Source: Candidatus Binataceae bacterium (GTDB lineage: Bacteria; Desulfobacterota; Binatia; Binatales; Binataceae). From it: a stretch of DNA of 32,266 bases. The stretch is taken from contig JADMIL010000038.1 in assembly GCA_015478645.1 (NCBI GenBank), forward strand, positions 1 through 32,266. Direction: 5' to 3'. Below, piece by piece: positions 1 to 7,572 of this stretch (its first letter is position 1; each line of letters opens with the position of its first letter). Made by a program: the position numbers and the translations under genes. A model generated the notes under the pieces. The model did no database searches, was not told the DNA's origin, and worked only from the letters and a program-made list of their open reading frames with translations.

Positions 1-58
1 GCATGTCTCAGGCACGCCGCCAGCGTTCGTTCTGAGCCAGGATCAAACTCTCCATTAT
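1..58 (-). rRNA. rrs: 16S ribosomal RNA, 5' end only
   Basis: The reverse complement carries the universal 16S 5' signature AGAGTTTGATCCTGGCTCAG (positions 32-51), then AACGAACGCTGGCGGCGTGCC. E. coli 16S position 8 corresponds to about position 51, so the mature 5' end should lie near 58. The gene is transcribed leftward and is cut by the window edge after about 58 nucleotides. The stretch CTGAGACATGC differs from the commoner TAACACATGC and could help place the organism, but 58 nucleotides are too few for a reliable assignment. Confidence 0.97.
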
Positions 59-74
59 AGCTCATATATCTCAT

Positions 75-107
75 TCATCGGGGACGCTGCTAAAACGTCC
101 GCGATGA
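75..107 (-). other. rRNA leader hairpin just upstream of 16S
   Basis: Positions 75-86 and 96-107 are inverted repeats that match at 11 of 12 positions around a 9-base loop. In the minus-strand transcript this is a strong stem-loop ending about 17 bases before the predicted mature 16S 5' end. Bacterial 16S leaders usually pair with sequence 3' of the 16S to form an RNase III stalk; a local hairpin here may be a processing or folding element. A second, smaller stem (129-134 with 146-151) lies further upstream. Confidence 0.6.
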
Positions 108-195
108 TGGACTGACCGCTAACAAAAACCAAGGAATCGGACGGGCCTTGGATCTCGATCGATCCCCCGCCGCCCGATTAAAGGCTTGCACTACT

Positions 196-215
196 ATTCA
201 GTTTTCAAAGACCCG
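196..215 (-). other. rRNA leader element (TTTGAAAACTGAATAG)
   Basis: The minus strand reads GTCTTTGAAAACTGAATAG in the leader between the rrn promoter and the 16S gene. Similar TTTGAAAACTGAA-type strings occur in many rRNA leaders near boxA-like antitermination signals. That it acts in antitermination is inferred from this resemblance and its position. Confidence 0.45.
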
Positions 216-237
216 CGCCCTTGCGGACGAAACAAAA

Positions 238-266
238 ACTCTATCGCTCAGGCCGCCCGCTGTCAA
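238..266 (-). promoter_or_regulatory. rrn operon sigma70 promoter
   Basis: The minus strand has a consensus -35 TTGACA (261-266), a 17-base spacer and a -10 TAGAGT (238-243, four of six consensus). Transcription would start near 231, giving a leader of about 170 bases before the 16S gene. The sequence upstream of the -35 is GC-rich, so there is no A/T-rich UP element of the E. coli rrn type. A perfect DnaA box lies 28 bases upstream. Confidence 0.75.
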
Positions 267-293
267 TCCGCAGCTTGGTCCGCCGTGGAAGGC

Positions 294-302
294 TTATCCA
301 CA
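294..302 (+). promoter_or_regulatory. DnaA box (TTATCCACA)
   Basis: TTATCCACA matches the strong DnaA-box consensus exactly. It is a single copy about 67 bases upstream of the predicted rrn transcription start, so it is not an origin cluster. It may be a DnaA-responsive site for the rRNA promoter, or chance. Confidence 0.5.
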
Positions 303-603
303 GCTCGGGGCGGTCGTATCGTCTTGCGGATGTTCGGCTTGCAGATTCGCAGAATCAGGCCGCGCGCAGAGACTTCGTCAGTGAAGAAGCAATTTGCCCG
401 AAGCGCGCTTCCATTGCAAGTACCGGCAAGCAAAATTTTCCGGGGGCGCCGGATTTTTCACGCGCGAGTCGCCACAGCGGCCCGCGCGGCTCATGCGCCA
501 AGCCCGCGCAAAGGCGCCGCGGCCGCCGCGCCGCGCGCCGGCGCCGCGCCAAACGCATTGGCGGCCAAGGACTTCAAGCATCAATAACGTAAAGTAGGAT
601 TGA
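303..603. other. Intergenic region, no gene seen
   Basis: This stretch lies between the rrn promoter region and the RskA-like gene. Open frames here are low-complexity Ala/Arg/Pro translations of GC-rich DNA (especially 480-560) and resemble no protein family. A short hairpin TCCGG-GGGCG-CCGGA (439-453) followed by five T (454-458) could be a weak terminator in the plus direction. No tRNA was found. Confidence 0.5.
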
Positions 604-1401
604 TTAACTATTCGAACCGGGATGCGACGGATGCCGCGGCGCAGCGGCGGGCGGCCGCACCGCGATCGCGACGCCACTCAGCTCGATCGCGCCGCTCGGC
701 CGCACGACACTGCCCGCCGACGCGCTCGCGCCGCCAGGGGTACTCGGCGCGGACGCCGCCTCGAGCGTCACCGCGGCGCCGGCGATTGTCTCGTCGGGCG
801 CGGGCAGTTCGAGCACCGTCGCGGCCTGGCCCGTCGGATCTGGATACAGCGGCTCGGCGCGCAGCGCCCCGCGCCCGTCCGTCGTCCACCATAACTGGTA
901 GACGCGATCGGCGGGCGGCGTAGGCAGGCCGCTCAGTTCGATCGCCGCGCCCTTAAGCCGTCCGCTCAGTGCAATCACCCCGCCGCCGGCGGTCATCGCG
1001 TGGCCGGGCGCGGCGAGCCGAATCAGCCGGGCGTCGGAGGCGGCGAGCAGTTGGCCAAGGCGATCGTGCACCGCCGCCGCCCCGCGCATCACGGCCAACT
1101 GCCGATCGGTCGCCGCGACCTCGTCGCGCATCCGGATGAGATTCGCGGAGAGCTGCCGGATACGGGTATGGTCGCGATGGGTGCGGGTGCGCAGTTCGGT
1201 GGAGAACTCGGCAGCCACGGCGGCACAGCCGAGCGCGATTGCCACGGCCATCCCGGCGACGGCGCGCCAGAAGGCGACGCGGCGGTACCAGGGCGGTGCG
1301 ACTGGCGGCGGCACGGCCCCGCCTGGACCGGGCCTGTCGGCAACGGCCGCGTCGTGGGGAATACCCCCGGCGTCGCCGGCGATCACAGAATTCCCGCGCA
1401 C
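604..1401 (-). CDS. RskA-type anti-sigma factor domain membrane protein (orphan)
   Basis: The 265-residue product has a Pro/Ala-rich N-terminus, one membrane segment (about 45-64), a charged heptad-like stretch (about 66-125) and a C-terminal domain resembling the anti-sigma-K factor RskA domain (PF10099). The domain is recognised from VYQLWW (about 168-172) and AAVTLEAASAPSTPGG near the C-terminus. RskA proteins hold an ECF sigma factor at the membrane through a cytoplasmic N-terminal zinc-binding anti-sigma domain. Here that N-terminus lacks the HxxxCxxC zinc motif and no sigma-factor gene adjoins, so the partner is unknown. The start is a GTG with no clear ribosome site; an in-frame TAA lies about 45 bases upstream, so a longer N-terminus is not possible in this frame. 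It could be a sensor or extracytoplasmic scaffold rather than a true anti-sigma factor. Confidence 0.7.
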   Translation of the reverse strand: MRGNSVIAGDAGGIPHDAAVADRPGPGGAVPPPVAPPWYRRVAFWRAVAGMAVAIALGCAAVAAEFSTELRTRTHRDHTRIRQLSANLIRMRDEVAATDRQLAVMRGAAAVHDRLGQLLAASDARLIRLAAPGHAMTAGGGVIALSGRLKGAAIELSGLPTPPADRVYQLWWTTDGRGALRAEPLYPDPTGQAATVLELPAPDETIAGAAVTLEAASAPSTPGGASASAGSVVRPSGAIELSGVAIAVRPPAAAPRHPSHPGSNS

Positions 1402-1757
1402 ACGGATCGCTGCGCGACGCTCATCGGTTGCCCAGCAGGTTGCGGATTACGAAGCAAAATCGAGCCCTCGGCCTGTTTTGGAGATATGCTACCCGGATGC
1501 GGCGCGCAAGCCGGGGCCGCGCGCCGACCCGGGCCGTGTCCATCGCGTTAGCGATCGCGAAGCGGCTCATCGTGGGAAGAATCCGCGGCGGAGGCCGCCC
1601 GGTGGCGATGTTCCCTGGTCCGATGCCATGCCCAGCCAAAATAACCCGGTGGCGCGCGGCGCGATACCACGATCGTCCGTCACGTCGGCGTGGCCGATCG
1701 CGGGCAATTATAGGCGGCTTTCGCCGGTGGGTGCGCTTCGGCTAGAATCATGCGGTT
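1402..1757. other. Divergent intergenic region between rskA-like gene and aroG
   Basis: These 356 bases separate two divergently transcribed genes. Reading frames across it (one of 72 codons on the minus strand at 1421-1639) show no recognisable family and in particular no sigma-factor motifs. The clear signal is the aroG -10 box at 1743-1748. Nothing else is supported. Confidence 0.5.
1719..1748 (+). promoter_or_regulatory. Candidate aroG promoter, possibly giving a leaderless mRNA
   Basis: The -10 box TAGAAT (1743-1748, five of six consensus) is preceded by a weak -35-like TTTCGC (1719-1724) at 18 bases. Transcription would begin near 1755, only a few bases before the GTG at 1758 and the ATG at 1764. 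No Shine-Dalgarno sequence precedes either start, which fits a leaderless or nearly leaderless message. Confidence 0.45.
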
Positions 1758-2804
1758 GTGCCGATGCGTAAAATTCAGGACCTTCATGTTGTCACGACGA
1801 CGGAGCTGATCGCTCCGCGCGTCCTCAAGGAAGAGTTGCGCGTGGACGAGGCGATCGCCCAGACCGTGGTCGACGCGCGCCAGACCGTGCGGCGGATTCT
1901 GAGCGGGGCCGACCCGCGCCTGCTGTGCATCGTGGGGCCCTGCTCGATTCACGATCCGGCCGCGGCGCTCGAGTATGCCGAGCGGCTGATGCGGCTGCGC
2001 AAGGCACTCGGCGAGCGGCTGTTTATCGTGATGCGGGTCTACTTCGAGAAGCCGCGCACGACGGTCGGCTGGAAGGGGCTGATCAACGATCCGCACATGG
2101 ACGATAGCTGCGACATGGAGGCGGGCCTGCGTATCGCGCGGCGCCTGCTGATCGAGATCAACCGGCTCGGGCTGGCGGCGGGCACCGAGATGCTCGACCC
2201 GATCACGCCGCAGTATATCGCGGACCTGATCTCATGGGCGGCGATCGGCGCGCGCACCACCGAGTCGCAGACCCATCGCGAGATGGCCAGCGGGCTCTCG
2301 ATGCCGGTCGGGTTCAAGAACACCACCGAGGGCAATCTGCAGATTGCGGTCAACGCGATCGAATCGGCGCGCCGGCCGCATTCCTTCCTCGGCATCAACC
2401 AGGACGGCGTGACGGCGATTATCCGCACCGCGGGCAATCCCGACACCCATGTGGTGCTGCGCGGCGGGCGCAGTTCGAACTACGACTCCAGCAGTATCGA
2501 CGAATGCCGCCAGATGCTGGCCAAGGCCGGACTCGAACCGCGCGTGGTGGTCGACTGTTCACACGCGCAAACCGGCAAGGATTATACGCAGCAGCCGGCC
2601 GTGATGAGGGCGCTGGTCGAGCAGATTCGCGCGGGCAACCGGTCGATCATGGGCGTGATGATCGAGAGCAACTTAGGCGCCGGCAACCAGCCGCTGGCGG
2701 GCGATCGCGGCGCGCTGAAATACGGCGTGTCGGTGACCGACCCATGCATCGACTGGGCGACCACCGAGGCCTGCCTGACAGCGGCCGCGCACGCCCTGGC
2801 GTAG
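1758..2804 (+). CDS. aroG: 3-deoxy-7-phosphoheptulonate (DAHP) synthase, class I
   Basis: The enzyme condenses phosphoenolpyruvate and erythrose 4-phosphate to DAHP, the first step of the shikimate pathway to aromatic amino acids. The 348 residues match the AroF/AroG/AroH family in full length (E. coli AroG is 350). Seen motifs are IVGPCSIHD (58-66), MRVYFEKPRTTVGWKG (92-107) and FKNTTEGN. The metal ligands appear as C62, H269 (DCSH), E303 (MIES) and D328 (TDPC), parallel to E. coli C61, H268, E302 and D326. Translation probably starts at GTG 1758 or at ATG 1764 two codons later. The gene stands alone with its own promoter. Which amino acid inhibits it cannot be read from the sequence with confidence. 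Confidence 0.96.
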   Translation: MPMRKIQDLHVVTTTELIAPRVLKEELRVDEAIAQTVVDARQTVRRILSGADPRLLCIVGPCSIHDPAAALEYAERLMRLRKALGERLFIVMRVYFEKPRTTVGWKGLINDPHMDDSCDMEAGLRIARRLLIEINRLGLAAGTEMLDPITPQYIADLISWAAIGARTTESQTHREMASGLSMPVGFKNTTEGNLQIAVNAIESARRPHSFLGINQDGVTAIIRTAGNPDTHVVLRGGRSSNYDSSSIDECRQMLAKAGLEPRVVVDCSHAQTGKDYTQQPAVMRALVEQIRAGNRSIMGVMIESNLGAGNQPLAGDRGALKYGVSVTDPCIDWATTEACLTAAAHALA

Positions 2805-2817
2805 CGGCACAAGCCTG

Positions 2818-2833
2818 CGCCGCGATTGCGGCG
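2818..2833. other. Small GC hairpin after aroG
   Basis: CGCCGC and GCGGCG form a six-base-pair stem around a GATT loop in the 92-base gap between the convergent aroG and pncB. No T-tract follows on either strand, so it is at best a weak or factor-assisted terminator. Confidence 0.3.
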
Positions 2834-2896
2834 GCCGCTTAATCTTCGACCAATCCTCTTCCTGACAGAGCGCCGCCGCGGAGCGGCCGACGCGCC

Positions 2897-4300
2897 TCAC
2901 ACCTGACGTTTTTCGGCGCGCAGGCGCGCAGTCGTCGCCAGCGCGTTGAGCGCTGCCGTGGTGCGCACCGGATAGATGTCGGGCCGCTCGAGGTCCTTGT
3001 ACCGGGGGCCCAGCACGGCGAGTGCGCCGAGCAGGCGATCGCGCGATTCGGCCAGCGTCGGGCGCGACGCGACCGGCAGGCCTGCGGCCATCTGCGGCGT
3101 GAGCATCGCGGTCACGGTATGCGGCGCGGGCTTGAACTCGTGGGCGACGGTAGTGGTGCCTTCGTCGGCCAGGCCGATCAGATCGGCATAGCATCCGCCG
3201 GCTGGATTGAAGGCGCGAAAGAGTTGCTGGCGGCCGGGCAGGCTGGTTTTGCCGGGCGACGTTTTGAGCCGTGGCGCACCGTTGTATTCGCCGAGCTTGT
3301 ACGCGGCCTCGAGCGTCGGCGCATCGGCGCTCACCGCCATCTCGGTGCCGACGCCGAACGCGTCGATCGGCGCGCCGGCGCGCAGCAGCTCGGCGATGCG
3401 CAGTTCGTCGAGATTGCCGCTGGCGAAGATCGCCACGTCGGTGAGCCCGTGCTGATCGAGGATGCGGCGCGCGCGGACGCTCAAGTCGGCCAGGTCGCCG
3501 CTGTCGAGACGCACCGCCTGGAGCTTGAAGCCGCGATCCTTGAGCTGGCGCGCGATGCGCGCGGCGTTCTCGACCCCGCGAACGGTATCGTAGGTATCGG
3601 CGAGCAGGGTGCTCAATTGCGGAAACATCGTGGCGAAATGGTCGAAGGCCTCGGGCTCGCTCTCGTGCGCCATCACGTAGCTGTGCGCCATGGTGCCGTA
3701 GAGCGGAATACCGTAGCGGCGCCCGGCGAGAACGTTGGAGGAGCCGACGAAGCCGGCCAGGTAGCTCGAGCGCGCGGCGATCAGGCCGGCGTCGGCGCCG
3801 TGGCTGCGGCGCAATCCGAAATCGACCAGGCGGCGTCCGCGCGCCGCGATCACGCAGCGCGCCGCCTTGCTCGCGGTCATCGAGGCCATCGCGATTTGGT
3901 TGATGACGATGGTCTCGAGCAATTGCGCCTCGATCAGCGGGGCGTGGACTTCGAGGATCGGCTCGCCGGCGAAAAAGATCGTCCCCTCGGGCAGCGCATG
4001 GACGTCGCCGGTGAAGCGGATCGCGGCGAGAAAGGCCAGGAACTCGGGGCTGAAGAGCTTGAGCGAATCGAGATACTCGATCGCGGCCGGGCCGAAATGG
4101 AACTGCTCGAGCGCTTCGAGCACGCGCTCGAGGCCGGCGGCGACCAGAAAGCCGCGGCGCGGCGGGGTGCGGCGCACGCTCAGGCCGAAGCTCGCGGGCC
4201 CGTTCATGCCCAGCGCGAAGTAGCTCGCGGCCATCGTGAGTTCGTAGAGGTCGATGAGCAGCGGAACTTCTTCGGCATCCAGGCGCAGATCGATAGGCAT
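2897..4300 (-). CDS. pncB: Nicotinate phosphoribosyltransferase
   Basis: The enzyme joins nicotinate to PRPP with ATP hydrolysis to give nicotinate mononucleotide, the entry step of the Preiss-Handler NAD salvage route. The 467-residue protein has the family hallmarks: N-terminal LLIDLYELTMAASYF (14-28), VDFGLRRSHG (159-168), and GTMAHSYVMAHE (202-213) containing the phosphorylated active-site histidine (H206). The PRPP-side motifs VRLDSGDL and FGVGTEM follow. I prefer ATG at 4300 to the TTG one codon upstream, because GAGG sits nine bases before it. It is the last gene after hsp20 and the Lon-like protease on the same strand, 104 bases downstream with no terminator seen, so co-transcription is possible. 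Confidence 0.95.
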   Translation of the reverse strand: MPIDLRLDAEEVPLLIDLYELTMAASYFALGMNGPASFGLSVRRTPPRRGFLVAAGLERVLEALEQFHFGPAAIEYLDSLKLFSPEFLAFLAAIRFTGDVHALPEGTIFFAGEPILEVHAPLIEAQLLETIVINQIAMASMTASKAARCVIAARGRRLVDFGLRRSHGADAGLIAARSSYLAGFVGSSNVLAGRRYGIPLYGTMAHSYVMAHESEPEAFDHFATMFPQLSTLLADTYDTVRGVENAARIARQLKDRGFKLQAVRLDSGDLADLSVRARRILDQHGLTDVAIFASGNLDELRIAELLRAGAPIDAFGVGTEMAVSADAPTLEAAYKLGEYNGAPRLKTSPGKTSLPGRQQLFRAFNPAGGCYADLIGLADEGTTTVAHEFKPAPHTVTAMLTPQMAAGLPVASRPTLAESRDRLLGALAVLGPRYKDLERPDIYPVRTTAALNALATTARLRAEKRQV

Positions 4301-4404
4301 CAAGCGGAACCTCGGCGGTTATCGTAGCGGCGCGCGCGGGCGGCGTCACGCGGGTCTCGTGCGCGATGCTGGCGGGCGCCGCCGAAGGATGGCCGGCGAC
4401 GGAG

Positions 4405-6987
4405 TCAGCGCGGCGGCATCGGCGGCGCCGGTGGACCGGGCGGCTCGGGCGACGGCGCCGCTTCATGGATCACGCGGGTGTCGGAGGGCGCGCGATCGCG
4501 CAGCCGATCGGCCATCTCGCGCAGCCGGCTGGCGACCAGAAAATTGATCGTGCCGGGATCGCCGATCGCGCCCGCGCTGACGCCAGTTAAGATCTCGATG
4601 CCGTGGTCGATGCTATCGACCGGGTAGACGTGAAAGCGCCCCTCCTCGACGGCGGCGGCGGTCTCGGCCTCGAGCATCAGGTTGCCGATATTGGCGCGCG
4701 GCACGAGCACCCCCTGGCGTCCGGTGAGGCCGACCGCGCGGCATACGCGGTAGAAGCCCTCGACCTTGTCGTTGACGCCGCCAATCGCCTGCACGGCGCC
4801 ATACTGATCGACCGAACCGGTGACGGCGAGATCCTGGCGAATCGCGACGCCGCTCAGCGCCGAGAGCAGCGCGTAGATCTCGGTCGAGCTGGCGCTGTCG
4901 CCGTCGATGCCCGAGTAGGACTGCTCGAAGCAGATGCTCGCGGACATCGCGATCGGCGCCTGCTGGCCGAAGCGGCCGCGCATGAAGCCGCCCAGGATCA
5001 TGATGCCCTTATCGTGGGTCGAGCCCGACAGGCGCGCCTCGCGCTCGATATTGATTACGCCGGCCTGCCCCAGCGCGACCGACGCGGTGACGCGCGACGG
5101 CCGGCCGAAGCTGTAGCCGCCGACGTCGAGCACGGCGAGGCCGTTGATCTGGCCGACGCTCGCGCCGTCGACGTGGACGACCAGGGTGCCGTTGGCGATG
5201 AGGCGGCGGATCTCCTCCTCGATAAAGTTGCGGCGCAGCACCCGCTCGCTGAGCGCGCGATCGACGTGCGCGGCGGTGACGATCGCGGCGGCGCCGGCGG
5301 CGCGCGCAAAGTAGGCGGCCTCCCGCGCGAGGTCGTCGATCGGCTCGAGCATGCTGACCACGCGCGTGCGATCGCCGGCCAGGCGCATGCCGAATTCCAC
5401 GATGCGCTGGAGGGCGGGGCCGTCGAATTCGGGCAGATGTTCGCGCCGCGCGAGCGCGCCGACGCGGGCGGCGTAGTGGCCGGCGGCCGCGCGGTCGGCG
5501 TCGATCACCGGGCGCATCTCGGCCTTGACCTTGAACAGCGCGGCAAACTCCGGGTCATAAAAATAGAGCATGTTGTAGAGTTGCGCACCGCCCATCACGA
5601 CCACCTTGGCGCGCACCTCGATCGGCTCGGGCTTGAGCCCGCTGGCGGCGAAAAAGGCGAACGGCTCGAAGGTCTCGGGCGTCATCCGCCCGGTCTTGAG
5701 GCTGCGCTTGAGGGTCTTCCAGACGCCCGGCTCGACCACCGCGTCCTCGAGATCAAAGACCAGGAAGCCGCCGTGCGCTTTCATGAAGGAGCCCGGGATG
5801 ATGCGGGTAAAGTTGGTGCCCGGACGTCCGGTCGGATCGACCCAGCGCTCGATCGTGCCGAAGATGTTGCGATAGGTCGGCGCGTCCTCGCTGACCACCG
5901 GAGCGCCGGTGCCCCTGGCATTATCGACGAAGAGATTAACCTGGTAATCGGCGAAGCGCGCAATTTCGTCGGTGGGCGCGGCGGCCGGCGCGCGATCGCC
6001 CGCCGCGGGCGGCGCCTCGGGCCCCGCCTCGCGGAAGAGTTCGAGATGGGTCAGCATGTGATCGGCGGCGTCGGCCAGATAGGCGGTCACGGCGGGGTTG
6101 TCGAAGCGCTGCTTGAGCGCGTCGACCGCGGGATTGATCAGCCGCGCGGCAAAGGCGCGTTCGATCGCGCGGATATCGCCGATCAGCTCATGCATCAGCT
6201 CCTGCTGGCGCGCCATCAGGATGGTGAATTCGTTTTGCAGCTCGGACTGCACACCGCTCAGCCGATCCTTTTCCGCCTCGGGCATCGCCGCCATCTCGCG
6301 CTGCAATTCTTCGGGCGATTCGGGCGGCTTGCCCTTGATCAGGGGAAGAAAAATCACCCCGCCGCCCTGCGCGCTCTGCAGGGCGAAGCCGCGCTCGCGG
6401 GCCCGCGTCTCGAAAGTGCCAAACAGCTCCTGCGCGCGCTTGTTGTACTTGTCGCGCAACGCCGTGCGCTCCTGCTCGAAGTCTTCGCGGCGAAACGCCT
6501 TGGGCAATTGATCGACCACGAAGTCGACCAGCTCGCGCATCCCGGTACGCAGCGCGCCGCCCCGCCCCGCGTCCAGATAGATCGCGATCGGCGCTTCGGG
6601 ACTGCGGAAATTATTGACGTAAACCCAGTCGCCCGGAGTGGGCATCAGCGCAGCGCGCTCCGCCACCAGGCGCAGGATCGAGTCGCGCTCCTCGCGCGTG
6701 CGCAGCCCGGACACGAAGACATTGTAGCCGGGCGCATCGATATTGATCGCGAGGCGAATCGCGTCGAGCGCGCGGGCCTGGCCGAGCAGGTGGCCGGCGG
6801 CGGCCTCACGCGCCATGCGCACCAGTTCGTCGGGTCCGAGCGGCGAGGCGGCGCGCAATTCGGCCGCCTTGAGCTCGACCGGAGCCGGCGCGGGCTTGAG
6901 CGCGTCCGCGGGCTGCGCGTTTACGGGGGCCACGCCCGCGCGGTCGGCGGCGTCGGCGGGATGATCATGATCGGATTTTTGCGGCAT
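4405..6987 (-). CDS. Lon-related ATP-dependent protease (AAA_32/Lon_C type)
   Basis: This 860-residue protein belongs to the Lon-like proteases that carry an N-terminal AAA_32/LonB-type ATPase region and a C-terminal S16 peptidase domain, distinct from classical LonA. The N-terminal part has LVRMAREAAAGHLLGQARALDAI and a degenerate nucleotide-binding region; the middle includes a helical segment (roughly residues 190-330). The peptidase domain contains DGDSASS with the catalytic serine at about 698 and NDK with the lysine at about 741. The 43-residue spacing is the same as S679/K722 of E. coli Lon. ATG at 6987 is chosen because an upstream frame extension would overlap hsp20 and reads as low-complexity Arg/Ala. 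It lies 83 bases after hsp20 on the same strand, suggesting a protein quality-control unit. The C-terminal tail is proline-rich. Confidence 0.93.
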   Translation of the reverse strand: MPQKSDHDHPADAADRAGVAPVNAQPADALKPAPAPVELKAAELRAASPLGPDELVRMAREAAAGHLLGQARALDAIRLAINIDAPGYNVFVSGLRTREERDSILRLVAERAALMPTPGDWVYVNNFRSPEAPIAIYLDAGRGGALRTGMRELVDFVVDQLPKAFRREDFEQERTALRDKYNKRAQELFGTFETRARERGFALQSAQGGGVIFLPLIKGKPPESPEELQREMAAMPEAEKDRLSGVQSELQNEFTILMARQQELMHELIGDIRAIERAFAARLINPAVDALKQRFDNPAVTAYLADAADHMLTHLELFREAGPEAPPAAGDRAPAAAPTDEIARFADYQVNLFVDNARGTGAPVVSEDAPTYRNIFGTIERWVDPTGRPGTNFTRIIPGSFMKAHGGFLVFDLEDAVVEPGVWKTLKRSLKTGRMTPETFEPFAFFAASGLKPEPIEVRAKVVVMGGAQLYNMLYFYDPEFAALFKVKAEMRPVIDADRAAAGHYAARVGALARREHLPEFDGPALQRIVEFGMRLAGDRTRVVSMLEPIDDLAREAAYFARAAGAAAIVTAAHVDRALSERVLRRNFIEEEIRRLIANGTLVVHVDGASVGQINGLAVLDVGGYSFGRPSRVTASVALGQAGVINIEREARLSGSTHDKGIMILGGFMRGRFGQQAPIAMSASICFEQSYSGIDGDSASSTEIYALLSALSGVAIRQDLAVTGSVDQYGAVQAIGGVNDKVEGFYRVCRAVGLTGRQGVLVPRANIGNLMLEAETAAAVEEGRFHVYPVDSIDHGIEILTGVSAGAIGDPGTINFLVASRLREMADRLRDRAPSDTRVIHEAAPSPEPPGPPAPPMPPR

Positions 6988-7070
6988 CGTGACTCGATTC
7001 GAGGGGTAACTTAAGCGAGGGCTGACTCGGTGCGCAGCGCGACCTTTCGCGCGAGGGACGGCGGAGCGGC

Positions 7071-7451
7071 CTACTCGACCGCGACGCGGCGGCCGGGTTT
7101 CTTCGGCAGCACGATCAGCAACGCGCCGTCGCGCCAGCGCGCGCTGACACCGTCGCATTCGATCGGCTGGGCAAAGTCGAAGGTGCGTTCGGCGAAGCCG
7201 GTGGGACCGGGGATGCGCACGACCAGGCGCCGCTCGCTGACTTCGATTTCGACCGCGTTGGGGTCATGGCCAATCACCGCCATTTGCACCGCGTAGTCGG
7301 CGCCGCGGTCGATGACCGACGCGCCGTGGCCGACGCGCATACGCGGCTCGCGCCAGCGCGCGATCAGCAGATCGTCGAAGAGTTCATCGACCGCGCGGGT
7401 AAAGTCCGCGAACGGGTCGGGCGCTCCGGAAGTTGGGCGTCGTGAAGCCAC
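7071..7451 (-). CDS. Small heat shock protein, HSP20/alpha-crystallin family
   Basis: This is an ATP-independent holdase that binds unfolding proteins. The 126 residues comprise a short N-terminal arm, a beta-rich alpha-crystallin domain (about 42-118) ending in the diagnostic DGALLIVLPKK (108-118), and a short tail with VAV at the place of the usual IxI/V oligomerisation motif. DYAVQMAVIGHDPNAVEIEVSERRLVVRI aligns with the family's central strands. The start is a GTG with weak ribosome-site support and could be revised. It is upstream of the Lon-like protease and divergent from the universal stress protein gene; no CIRCE element was seen. Confidence 0.88.
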   Translation of the reverse strand: MASRRPTSGAPDPFADFTRAVDELFDDLLIARWREPRMRVGHGASVIDRGADYAVQMAVIGHDPNAVEIEVSERRLVVRIPGPTGFAERTFDFAQPIECDGVSARWRDGALLIVLPKKPGRRVAVE

Positions 7452-7572
7452 GGATGGAGTCTAGTCCAGAGCGGGGGCCGCGGTCGAGGATCGCGGCCTG
7501 GGGCGAGCGCCTGCGGCCGCCCGGCAGGCTTGGGACGAGCCCCCGCACTTGCCCGAAAGATGCGCCGGGCGT

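Noticed and set aside
1421-1639. 72-codon minus-strand frame as the missing sigma factor of the RskA-like protein
   Set aside because: Too short and without sigma region 2 or 4 motifs.
2673-4466. 597-codon minus-strand frame overlapping pncB
   Set aside because: Arg-rich shadow of pncB in another frame; pncB has all family motifs.
4603-7014. 803-codon plus-strand open frame opposite the Lon-like protease
   Set aside because: It is the antisense of a clear protease gene; its translation is repetitive Arg/Ala/Gly/Asp, as expected from GC-rich shadow frames.
6988-7158. N-terminal extension of the Lon-like protease
   Set aside because: It overlaps hsp20 and is low-complexity; ATG 6987 gives the usual length.
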